From assembly GCA_041591915.1 (NCBI GenBank), contig JBFHRB010000209.1:1-5894 (forward strand): a DNA stretch of 5,894 bases, given 5' to 3'. Positions 1 through 5,333 of this stretch are shown piece after piece. Numbering within the stretch: the first letter of the stretch is position 1; every line of letters starts with the position of its first letter. This DNA comes from JBFHRB01 sp041591915 (GTDB lineage: Bacteria; Actinomycetota; Nitriliruptoria; Nitriliruptorales; Nitriliruptoraceae). The translations under genes and the position numbers were made by a program. Under the pieces are notes generated by a model. It saw only the letters and a program-made list of their open reading frames with translations, searched no databases and was not told where the DNA came from.

Positions 1-2
1 CC

Positions 3-923
3 TGCGTGTCGTCACTGCGGCTCGACGGCGCCAGGCTCGACGAGGCCCCGGACCTCGCGCTGGCCGACGAGGTCGTGGCCGACGTCGTGGCCGGGGGGCG
101 TCGCTCGGGGAGCTGGTTCGACGCGTTCGCGACCTTCGAGGACGAGGACCCGCGCGTGCGCGCCCTCGAGTTCCGCGGGGTACGCGACGCGACCCTCTCC
201 CACGACCTCGCGCCCGGGCTCTTCACCGATCCGGTCGACAGCCTGAGGGAGCTGCATCGCCGACTGACCGTGGGGCTGGTGGCGCCGGAGCACGCCGGCG
301 AGATCCGACGGACGGCGCAGGCCGTGCAGGACGGCTCGACCGGGCGCGTCCTGTACTTCCCGACCGACCCGGAGCGCATCGAGACGGAGCTGCACCTGCT
401 GGCCTCGTGGCTGGAGGGCGCGGCAGCGCGGGAGCACGCGATCGTCACGAGCGGCGTGGTCCACCTCGAGCTGCTGCGCATCCACCCGTTCGAGGCCGCC
501 AACGGCCGGCTGGCACGGGCCGCGGCACGGCTCCTGCTCCGAGCCCGGGGCTTGGACCCCGACGGCCTCCTCGCACCGGAGGTCGCCCTGGCCGCCGCCC
601 CGGTCGCGTACTACGACGAGGTCCGGCGCACGATGCGGCGGCGGGACCTGACGATCTGGCTCGAACGCTGGGGCGAGGCGGTGGTCGAAGGTGCGCGTCT
701 CGCCGCCCGTGAGCTCGACCTCGTGCACGGCGACCCTCCCGCGCGCGCCGCGGCCTTCGCGGCTGGCCGCGACGCGCCGCAGTTCACGATCGCCGACTAC
801 CGGGCGGATGCCGCCGTCGGGCCCGAGGAGGCGCGCGCCGACCTCGAGGCACTGCTCGACGCCGGCCGGATCGAGCTCGTGCCTGGCTCTCGGGGCCTGC
901 GCTTCACGCTCGCGCAGGGCTGA
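3..923 (+). CDS. Fic-domain protein with degenerate active-site motif and C-terminal winged helix (5' partial)
   Basis: Fic proteins usually transfer AMP or another phosphate-containing group from a nucleotide to a protein hydroxyl. Numbering from the GTG at base 6, residues about 85-215 form the Fic core: a GEIRRTAQAVQ strand region, a VLYFPTDPERIETEL flap-like segment, then the active-site loop HPFEAANGRLAR at 160-171. His160, Asn166, Gly167, Arg168 and Arg171 fit the family pattern HxFx(D/E)GNGRxxR. The acidic residue and the following Gly are both Ala (164, 165), so the usual magnesium ligand is missing. Residues 3-8 (SLRLDG) resemble the inhibitory (S/T)xxxE(G/N) motif with Asp for Glu. 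Residues 260-304 look like a winged helix, as in many Fic proteins. The frame is open to the left edge and the motif lies too near the GTG for a complete helix, so the true start is probably outside the window. The target is unknown. Family assignment is firm; catalytic activity is uncertain. Confidence 0.85.
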   Translation, partial: CVSSLRLDGARLDEAPDLALADEVVADVVAGGRRSGSWFDAFATFEDEDPRVRALEFRGVRDATLSHDLAPGLFTDPVDSLRELHRRLTVGLVAPEHAGEIRRTAQAVQDGSTGRVLYFPTDPERIETELHLLASWLEGAAAREHAIVTSGVVHLELLRIHPFEAANGRLARAAARLLLRARGLDPDGLLAPEVALAAAPVAYYDEVRRTMRRRDLTIWLERWGEAVVEGARLAARELDLVHGDPPARAAAFAAGRDAPQFTIADYRADAAVGPEEARADLEALLDAGRIELVPGSRGLRFTLAQG

Positions 924-925
924 TC

Positions 926-1519
926 GTGACGGCCGACGACGCGACGACCGACGACTGGCTCGCCGACGCCAGGCCACCGCGTGAGCTGCGAGGTGACGGC
1001 GAGGTGCTGCGCGACACCCGCGACGTGCCCACGGACACGATCGTCGAGGTCATCCGCGGCTCGCGCGCCGGCTACCTGGACCAGTGGCTGCCGTGGGCGA
1101 GCGACGACGCGAACGAGCCGGGGTGGCGCGCCTACCTCCGGGCCGGAGGCGACGAGCCTGCGGACGCCGGCGACGAGCGGTCGCGTGAGTTCGCCTACGC
1201 GATCCTCGACGCCGACGGCGAGGTCGCGGGCGTCTGCAGCCTGATCGACCGCCTGCGACCCGGAGCGCTCGAGATCGGGTACTGGGTCCGGCGCGACCGA
1301 CAGGGCGAGGGGTTCGCGACACGTGCCGCCGCCCTGCTGGCCGATGCCGCGCTCGCGCTCGCACCGGTCACGAGCGTCGAGATCCACCACGACGCGGCGA
1401 ACACGGCGAGTCGCGCGGTACCGCTCAGGCTCGGCTTCCGGAAGGCGCGCGAGGAAGCGCGCGAGCCGACGGCACCCGGCGAGAGCGGGACGACGTGGGT
1501 GTGGGAGTGGAGCGGCTGA
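926..1519 (+). CDS. GNAT family N-acetyltransferase, RimJ/RimL type
   Basis: This 197-residue protein should transfer an acetyl group from acetyl-CoA to an amine, either a protein N-terminus or a small molecule. The acetyl-CoA pyrophosphate loop is visible as QGEGFA at 126-131, matching the Q/RxxGxG/A motif, and follows the beta-4 strand LEIGYWV. The segment YLDQWLPWA (50-58) is the N-terminal signature of the RimJ/RimL-like branch. IHHDAANTASRAVPLRLGF (153-171) is the usual beta-5/alpha-4 region of that branch. The GTG start lies two bases after the Fic stop with only a weak AGGG upstream, so it is probably translated by coupling in the same mRNA. The first ~20 residues are acidic and not typical of the domain, so an internal start is possible, although none has a better ribosome site. 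The substrate cannot be read from the sequence. A ribosomal protein role (RimI/J/L) is not implied. Confidence 0.87.
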   Translation: MTADDATTDDWLADARPPRELRGDGEVLRDTRDVPTDTIVEVIRGSRAGYLDQWLPWASDDANEPGWRAYLRAGGDEPADAGDERSREFAYAILDADGEVAGVCSLIDRLRPGALEIGYWVRRDRQGEGFATRAAALLADAALALAPVTSVEIHHDAANTASRAVPLRLGFRKAREEAREPTAPGESGTTWVWEWSG

Positions 1520-1525
1520 CGTCGC

Positions 1526-2422
1526 TCACGTCTCGGCGACGAACCTCGCGATGCGCTCGCCGATCTCCATGCCCTTGTCCTCGAACAGGAAGTGCATCGC
1601 CGGCGACACGGTCTCGAGCTCACCGGCGCCCGGGATCGAATCCGCGAACCGCTGACCGACCCTCGGCGGGATGATGGGATCGTCGGCACCCCAGAGGCAG
1701 AGCGTCGGGCGATCCCACGTCTCGAGGGCCTGCAGCACGGCGAACATCGCGGCGGCGGCGGCGTGCTCGTCGGTCGTCGGGACGAGGAGCGGCAGCGCCA
1801 GCGCGCCCGCCTGTGACGCCGCGTCGGGGAAGGGTGCCTCGTAGCCAGCGAGCTCGTCCTCGCCCATCTCGCGCGCGATCGAGTTCTGGAACAGCAGGCC
1901 GATGGGCAGGGCGTCGGCCTGGCGTACGAACCCCTGCCACGCGTCGAACGCCTCCGATGCCCGCCCGCCCGGGGCGTAAAGGCCCGTGTTGGTGATGACC
2001 AGCCTGCGGACCTGGTCGGCGTTCTCCACGGCCCAGCGCAGGCCGATGGGGCCGCCCCAGTCGTGGACGACGAGGGTGACCGGTGCCTCCCGAGGGATCT
2101 CGGCGAGGTGGGCCGTGAAGCTCTCGACCACCCGGTCGTAGCTGTACCAGTCGCGCTCCGCGGGCTTGTCCGACCGCCCGAAGCCGACGTGGTCGGGCGC
2201 GATCACCCGGTGCCCGGCCGCGAGCAGCGGCGGGATCACGTGGCGGTAGAGGTAGCCCCAGCTCGGCAGGCCGTGCACCAGCACGACCACCTCGTCGGCG
2301 TCGTGGGGCCCCTCGTCGACGCGGGCGAGCCGGAAGCCGTCCACGGTCGTGTACCGCGACTCGTACGGCCAGTGCGGCAGCTCCAGGAACCGGTCGTCTG
2401 GTGTGCGGATGACGTCGACCAC
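1526..2422 (-). CDS. Haloalkane dehalogenase, subfamily I (DhlA-like alpha/beta hydrolase)
   Basis: Predicted cytoplasmic enzyme that hydrolyses carbon-halogen bonds to give an alcohol and a halide. The 298 residues follow the HLD-I (DhlA) layout from the first residue: IRTPDDRF at 5-12 and DEGPHDADEV near 36-45. The oxyanion segment is HGLPSWGYLYR (50-60), followed by VIAPDHVGFGRSDKP (73-87). The nucleophile elbow VHDWGG places Asp121 as nucleophile and Trp122 as a halide-binding residue. The cap holds Trp162 at the place of DhlA Trp175, counted from the shared Y-x-APFPD block (194-200). Asp248 in GADDP and His277 in AMHFLFED complete the triad. The Asp121-Trp162 distance is about 10 residues shorter than the equivalent in DhlA. 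The GTG start fits the family N-terminus and has GAGGGG eight bases upstream. An epoxide hydrolase is the main alternative, since it also uses an Asp nucleophile, but the N-terminus and paired Trp favour HLD-I. Substrate unknown. Confidence 0.85.
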   Translation of the reverse strand: MVDVIRTPDDRFLELPHWPYESRYTTVDGFRLARVDEGPHDADEVVVLVHGLPSWGYLYRHVIPPLLAAGHRVIAPDHVGFGRSDKPAERDWYSYDRVVESFTAHLAEIPREAPVTLVVHDWGGPIGLRWAVENADQVRRLVITNTGLYAPGGRASEAFDAWQGFVRQADALPIGLLFQNSIAREMGEDELAGYEAPFPDAASQAGALALPLLVPTTDEHAAAAAMFAVLQALETWDRPTLCLWGADDPIIPPRVGQRFADSIPGAGELETVSPAMHFLFEDKGMEIGERIARFVAET

Positions 2423-2430
2423 GGGTCCTT

Positions 2431-2436
2431 CCCCTC
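2431..2436 (-). promoter_or_regulatory. Ribosome binding site of the dehalogenase gene
   Basis: Read on the minus strand, GAGGGG lies eight bases before the GTG start codon at 2422-2420. A second purine-rich run, AAGGA (2430-2426), lies only three bases from the start. Together with protein similarity to the DhlA N-terminus, this supports GTG as the true start. Confidence 0.5.
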
Positions 2437-2461
2437 GATCGCGGACTGGCCCTTGCGTTCC

Positions 2462-2476
2462 GGGACCTCCGGCCCC
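2462..2476. promoter_or_regulatory. GC-rich palindrome in divergent promoter region, DosR/DevR-box-like
   Basis: The bases read GGGACC-TCC-GGCCCC, so the arms match at five of six positions around a 3-base centre. The centre is about 69 bases upstream of the split-barrel gene start and 47 bases upstream of the dehalogenase start on the other strand. The GGGAC...CCC outline resembles the mycobacterial DosR/DevR box (core GGGACTTTAGTCCC), matching 10 of 14 core positions. Split-barrel flavin proteins are often in that hypoxia regulon. In DNA this GC-rich such a match can arise by chance, so the assignment is tentative. Confidence 0.3.
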
Positions 2477-2501
2477 TGACCACCAACGGGCTTTCCGCGA
2501 C

Positions 2502-2523
2502 CGTAGTGCCCGACGGCGCTACG
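2502..2523 (+). promoter_or_regulatory. 9-bp-stem hairpin (or 22-bp operator palindrome) next to the ribosome binding site
   Basis: CGTAGTGCC and GGCGCTACG form a nine-pair stem (one G-U wobble at 2507/2518) closed by the four-base loop CGAC. The stem ends on the first base of the GAGAGGA ribosome site. It has no T run, so it is not a normal intrinsic terminator. It could be a 5'-UTR hairpin affecting initiation or mRNA stability, or, as DNA, a near-perfect operator for a dimeric repressor. Whether it is transcribed depends on the unmapped start site. On the minus strand the left part overlaps a possible TACGGT -10 hexamer for the dehalogenase gene. Confidence 0.4.
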
Positions 2524-2529
2524 AGAGGA
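2523..2529 (+). promoter_or_regulatory. Ribosome binding site that decides the start of the split-barrel gene
   Basis: GAGAGGA lies eight bases before the ATG at 2538. The frame is open further upstream to an ATG at 2349, but that would overlap the dehalogenase gene and add residues unlike the family. This ribosome site therefore selects 2538. Confidence 0.65.
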
Positions 2530-2537
2530 CCACGATC

Positions 2538-2981
2538 ATGCGTACCGACACCCCCATCGAGAACAACGACGTCCCCGCGGTCGACCACAGCGGCCTCGAG
2601 GTCATGAGCTACGACGACTGCGTCCGGGCGCTGAGTGCCGGGGTCGTGGGACGGGTGGCCTTCATGTCCATGGGACAGCCCGTCATCCTGCCCGTGAACT
2701 ACGTGTGGGACGACGGCCGGATCGTCTTCCGCACGGCGATCGGCGAGAAGCTCGACGCGGCGATGAAGGACGCCCCCGTGGCGTTCGAGATCGACGAGTG
2801 GGACGAGCTGTACCGCGTCGGCTGGAGCGTGGTCGTGAAGGGCCACCTCGAGGAGATCTTCGACCTGGAGGACCTGGTCGAGGCCCGCAAGCTCGGCGTC
2901 CGGCCCTACGCGCAGACCGTCGAACGCCCCTACTACATCCAGATCGTCCCCGACGAGATCACCGGACGGAGGATCGCCTGA
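2538..2981 (+). CDS. Pyridoxamine 5'-phosphate oxidase-superfamily split-barrel protein (FMN/F420 binding)
   Basis: This 147-residue protein has the split beta-barrel of the pyridoxamine-phosphate-oxidase/NimA-like superfamily, which binds FMN or, in actinobacteria, often F420 or haem. Landmarks are the helix YDDCVRALSAGVVGRVAF (25-42), the strand pair QPVILPVNYVWDDGRIVFRT (47-66), and the cofactor-facing GEKLDAAMKDAPVAFEID (69-86). GWSVVVKGHLEEI follows at 95-107. Family members of this short form typically show FRT-x-x-G-x-KL at the phosphate-binding site, and it is present here at 64-72. The C-terminus (YYIQIVPDEITGRRI) is the usual closing strand and helix. It is not a true PdxH, which is longer and has different substrate residues. 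It stands alone, transcribed divergently from the dehalogenase and convergently with the mycothiol-dependent protein. The reaction is unknown; NAD(P)H- or F420-linked reduction of a small molecule, or a stress role, is plausible. Confidence 0.85.
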   Translation: MRTDTPIENNDVPAVDHSGLEVMSYDDCVRALSAGVVGRVAFMSMGQPVILPVNYVWDDGRIVFRTAIGEKLDAAMKDAPVAFEIDEWDELYRVGWSVVVKGHLEEIFDLEDLVEARKLGVRPYAQTVERPYYIQIVPDEITGRRIA

Positions 2982-2995
2982 CGCAACAGACCCAT

Positions 2996-3056
2996 CACCC
3001 CTGACGCCGGGACAGGCGCCGCCACCAAGCAATCGGCGGATGACCTGGTCAGGGTG
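2996..3056. terminator. Possible bidirectional termination region between convergent genes
   Basis: The short gap between the two convergent stops is bounded by an inverted repeat: CACCCCTGAC at 2996-3005 and GTCAGGGTG at 3048-3056, complementary apart from one extra C. A smaller stem, CCGCC with GGCGG (about 3020-3037), can form inside. There is no U tract on either strand and the right arm enters the minus-strand gene. The repeat is visible; its role as a terminator is a guess from position. Confidence 0.2.
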
Positions 3057-3861
3057 TGATGTTGAGGCCCTGGAGGACGCGGTGTGCGAGGTCCTCGTCG
3101 CCGTCGATGGTGACCCGCCGCTCCTCCAGGGCCCGTTGCGTGTCCCAGCGCCCGAGCGCCAGTCGCGTCAGCGCCTCGACGTCCATCGACAGCCGCACGG
3201 TCGGCTCGTCCGGGGACGCGATCGGGCGCCCGCGACCGTCGACGACCTGCACGGCGTGGGCCCGCGCCTCATCCACGTCGAGCTCGATGACGAGTGACTC
3301 GCCCTCGGCGGCGCCCGCCTTCTTGCCGAACACGAACCCCAGCGCCCCGACGATCGTCCCGAGCACGCTCTCGACGATGGGGCCTGCCAGGTGGCCGGGG
3401 CGGTCGACCGCACGTCGGATGTCCTGCTCGTGGGCCCACCAGTCGTAGAGGCGGGTGTTCAGGAGCCTGGACGTGTCGCCCTCGCCCGCAGGGGTCCACT
3501 GCACGGCGTCCCAGGCCGCGTCGTCGAGGGCACGGATCGAAGCGATGCGCCGGGGCATCAGCTCGGCCAGCTCGTCGATGACGTCGCCCGGCGGACGTGC
3601 CCGCCTCACGTCGACCGCGATCTCGTTCATCCGGCCGAGGTCGTTGCGGACGTGCGCGTACTCGGGGAGGTCCCACTCGGGCAGGGGCTCGCCGGCGAAC
3701 AGGGCCTCGATGCCGATGAGGTGGCTGAGCTGGTCCTTCACCGTCCAGCCCGGGCACTCCGTGGCGGCCGCGAACGCGCCCTCGTCGAGGTCGCGCGCGA
3801 TGGCCACGACACCCTGCCATTGCTGGTCGTAGAGGTCGATGAGGTCGGTGTCGACGGGCAC
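3049..3861 (-). CDS. Maleylpyruvate isomerase family mycothiol-dependent enzyme (DinB-fold plus SCP2-like C-terminus)
   Basis: The N-terminal ~160 residues form the DinB-like four-helix metal-binding domain of the MDMPI family, which uses mycothiol (or related thiols) for isomerisation, conjugation or detoxification. The CPGWTVKDQLSHLIG block (36-50) supplies His47. LYDWWAHEQDIRRAV (138-152) supplies Asp140 and His144 in the i/i+4 spacing of the metal ligands; maleylpyruvate isomerase of Corynebacterium has Glu and His there. Residues ~165-270 form the SCP2-like C-terminal domain, ending VTIDGDEDLAHRVLQGLNIT, the usual closing motif. The 270-residue length is normal for two-domain members. 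GTG is chosen as start because GGAGGA lies six bases upstream. There are many paralogues in actinobacteria with different, mostly unknown substrates, so true maleylpyruvate isomerase activity should not be assumed. Nothing else in the window belongs to gentisate catabolism. Confidence 0.88.
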   Translation of the reverse strand: MPVDTDLIDLYDQQWQGVVAIARDLDEGAFAAATECPGWTVKDQLSHLIGIEALFAGEPLPEWDLPEYAHVRNDLGRMNEIAVDVRRARPPGDVIDELAELMPRRIASIRALDDAAWDAVQWTPAGEGDTSRLLNTRLYDWWAHEQDIRRAVDRPGHLAGPIVESVLGTIVGALGFVFGKKAGAAEGESLVIELDVDEARAHAVQVVDGRGRPIASPDEPTVRLSMDVEALTRLALGRWDTQRALEERRVTIDGDEDLAHRVLQGLNITP

Positions 3862-3867
3862 GGACGT

Positions 3868-3873
3868 TCCTCC
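3868..3873 (-). promoter_or_regulatory. Strong ribosome binding site of the mycothiol-dependent enzyme gene
   Basis: On the minus strand GGAGGA precedes the GTG start by six bases, the best Shine-Dalgarno match in the window. It fixes the start of the protein at MPVDTDLIDLYDQQW. Confidence 0.65.
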
Positions 3874-3903
3874 GGCGCGGTCGGGTCGGCACGGTCGGGA
3901 CGG

Positions 3904-3909
3904 AACCTA
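3904..3909 (-). promoter_or_regulatory. Candidate -10 element for the mycothiol-dependent enzyme gene
   Basis: TAGGTT on the minus strand fits the actinobacterial TANNNT -10 pattern. It would start transcription near 3897, giving a 5' leader of about 36 bases that contains the GGAGGA site. No clear -35 is seen, so this is weak. Confidence 0.25.
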
Positions 3910-3942
3910 CGCAACGGGGGACGTGACGGCACAGGCGGCGCC

Positions 3943-3948
3943 TAGCCT
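3943..3948 (+). promoter_or_regulatory. Candidate -10 element giving a leaderless symporter mRNA
   Basis: TAGCCT fits TANNNT and ends eight bases before the symporter ATG, so transcription would begin at or within two bases of the start codon. The bases between them are C-rich with no Shine-Dalgarno sequence, consistent with a leaderless transcript, which is common in actinobacteria. The -35 is unclear: GTGACG at 3923-3928 is too close for normal spacing. Confidence 0.3.
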
Positions 3949-3956
3949 CCCCCCGC

Positions 3957-5333
3957 ATGACGACGAAGCCCGAAACCCTGCCCCTGGCCAAGCAGCTCGC
4001 CTACGCCGTCGGACAGCTCGGCTGGTCGACCCTCGTCAACATCGTGGGCGTCGCGCTCGTCTTCTTCTACCTGCCGCCGGAGTCGGCCGGCCTGCCGCAG
4101 CTCATCACCGGTGCGACGTTCTTCGGGATCCTCAACGCCATCACGCTGATCCTCGCGTCCGGGCGGCTGCTGGACGCGATCACGGACCCGTGGATCGCCG
4201 GGATGAGCGACCGTTCCCACAACCCCAGGGGCCGGCGGGTCCCGTTCATGATGAAGGGAGGCCTTCCGACCGCGGTCTTCCTCCTGCTGATGTTCCTACC
4301 GCCCGTCTCTCGGCAATCCGGGTGGAACATCGTCTGGCTGGTCGTTGCGCAAGCCGCCTTCTACGTGTTCCTGACCGTCTACGTGACGCCCTACTTCGCA
4401 CTGCTGCCCGAGATGGGCCACACGCCGAGGGAACGGCTGAACCTGAGCACCTGGATCTCCATCACCTTCGCACTGGGGATCATCCTGGCGGGCCTCACCC
4501 CGGCGATCGCCGGAGCGCTCGAGGGGGCACTCGGCCTGTCGCCGTTGCGTGCCTTCCAGATGGCCGTCGGGGCGCTCGCGACCATCGCCCTCGTCTGCAT
4601 GTACGTGCCCGTGTTCGTCCTCGACGAGCCGCGTTACTCGTCAGGCGAGCCGTCGAGCGTGCCCCTGATGCCAGCGGTCAGGGCAACGTTCGCGAACCTC
4701 CAGTTCCGGCGGTTCGTCGTCTCCGACTTCGCCTACTTCACGGGCCTGACGATCGTGCAGACCGGACTGCTCTTCTACGTCACGGTCCTGCTGCAGGAGG
4801 ACGAGGCCCTCGTGGCCACGCTCCTCGCGATCATGGTCGTCGTGTCGTTCCTGTTCTACCCACTCGTCAACCTCCTCGCGAAGTGGCTGGGGAAGAAGCC
4901 GCTCATGGTCGCCGCCTTCGTCTGGATGGCACTCGTGTTCCTCGGCGTGCCGACGCTCGGGCGACTCGAGGTCGAGGCCGTCGTCCAGGCGTACGTGCTC
5001 GTCCTGCTCCTCGCGGTCCCACTCGCCTTCCTCGGCGTGCTCCCCAACGCCGTGCTGGCCGACATCGCCGAGTACGACGCGGAGCAGACCGGCGAGCAAC
5101 GCGAGGGGATGTTCTTCGCGGCGCGGACACTCATGCAGAAGTTCGGCCAGACCTTCGGCGTCGTCAGCTTCGCGATCCTCACCACGTTCGGCCGCGACGT
5201 CGGTGACGACCTCGGTATCAGGCTGTCGGGCGTCGTGGGATTCGCGCTGTGTGTCGTCGCCGGCATCGTGTTCGCCCGGTACGACGAGGCGACCGTGACC
5301 GCGGGCCACGCGACGCGCGCAGCAGCGGACTGA
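3957..5333 (+). CDS. GPH-family (MelB-like) cation-coupled MFS symporter
   Basis: A 458-residue inner-membrane protein with about 12 hydrophobic segments (first ~20-39, last ~420-445), belonging to the glycoside-pentoside-hexuronide:cation symporters. The helix II/loop 2-3 signature is complete: LLDAITDPWIAGMSDRS from 71, then NPRGRRVPF. Asp73 and Asp77 correspond to the cation-site carboxylates Asp55 and Asp59 of MelB. In the second half, NAVLADIAEYDAEQTGEQREG leads into a helix with Lys395, at the position of MelB Lys377. Such proteins carry sugars, glycosides or related small solutes with Na+ or H+. The substrate here is not deducible, and actinobacterial members often have unknown cargo. 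The ATG start lacks a Shine-Dalgarno sequence and may be leaderless. The TGA stop shares its A with the ATG of the downstream esterase, so the two are probably one operon. The gene is divergent from the mycothiol-dependent enzyme. Confidence 0.9.
   Translation: MTTKPETLPLAKQLAYAVGQLGWSTLVNIVGVALVFFYLPPESAGLPQLITGATFFGILNAITLILASGRLLDAITDPWIAGMSDRSHNPRGRRVPFMMKGGLPTAVFLLLMFLPPVSRQSGWNIVWLVVAQAAFYVFLTVYVTPYFALLPEMGHTPRERLNLSTWISITFALGIILAGLTPAIAGALEGALGLSPLRAFQMAVGALATIALVCMYVPVFVLDEPRYSSGEPSSVPLMPAVRATFANLQFRRFVVSDFAYFTGLTIVQTGLLFYVTVLLQEDEALVATLLAIMVVVSFLFYPLVNLLAKWLGKKPLMVAAFVWMALVFLGVPTLGRLEVEAVVQAYVLVLLLAVPLAFLGVLPNAVLADIAEYDAEQTGEQREGMFFAARTLMQKFGQTFGVVSFAILTTFGRDVGDDLGIRLSGVVGFALCVVAGIVFARYDEATVTAGHATRAAAD

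Noticed and set aside
12..977. 321-codon minus-strand frame opposite the Fic gene
   Set aside because: No recognisable motif and a biased composition. The plus-strand frame has a clear Fic domain.
3..1519. Fic-GNAT pair as a toxin-antitoxin module
   Set aside because: The Fic protein is long, with its own inhibitory-type motif and winged helix, and there is no small antitoxin partner. The GNAT is RimJ/RimL-like, not the TacT/AtaT type, and carries no adjacent RHH antitoxin.
2349..2537. N-terminal extension of the split-barrel protein from an upstream ATG
   Set aside because: It would overlap the dehalogenase start and add Arg/Ser/Pro-rich residues outside the domain. The ATG at 2538 has its own ribosome site.
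1620..3032. Long 470-codon open frame on the minus strand spanning the dehalogenase and split-barrel genes
   Set aside because: Its translation is Arg/Pro/Gly-rich low-complexity sequence with no family resemblance, and it runs across two clear genes and their promoters. It is a by-product of high GC content.
3878..3899. Direct repeat CGGTCGGG twice in the divergent region before the mycothiol-dependent enzyme gene
   Set aside because: The copies are 14 bases apart, not a helical repeat, and the octamer is common in such GC-rich DNA. There is not enough to call an operator.
3933..3943. Eleven-base palindrome AGGCG-G-CGCCT near the symporter promoter
   Set aside because: Short GC palindromes are expected by chance at this base composition, and symmetry stops after five pairs.
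3839..5206. 455-codon plus-strand frame overlapping the symporter gene
   Set aside because: Composition is Arg/Pro/Ala-rich with no membrane helices, while the other frame gives a complete GPH symporter. It is a shadow.
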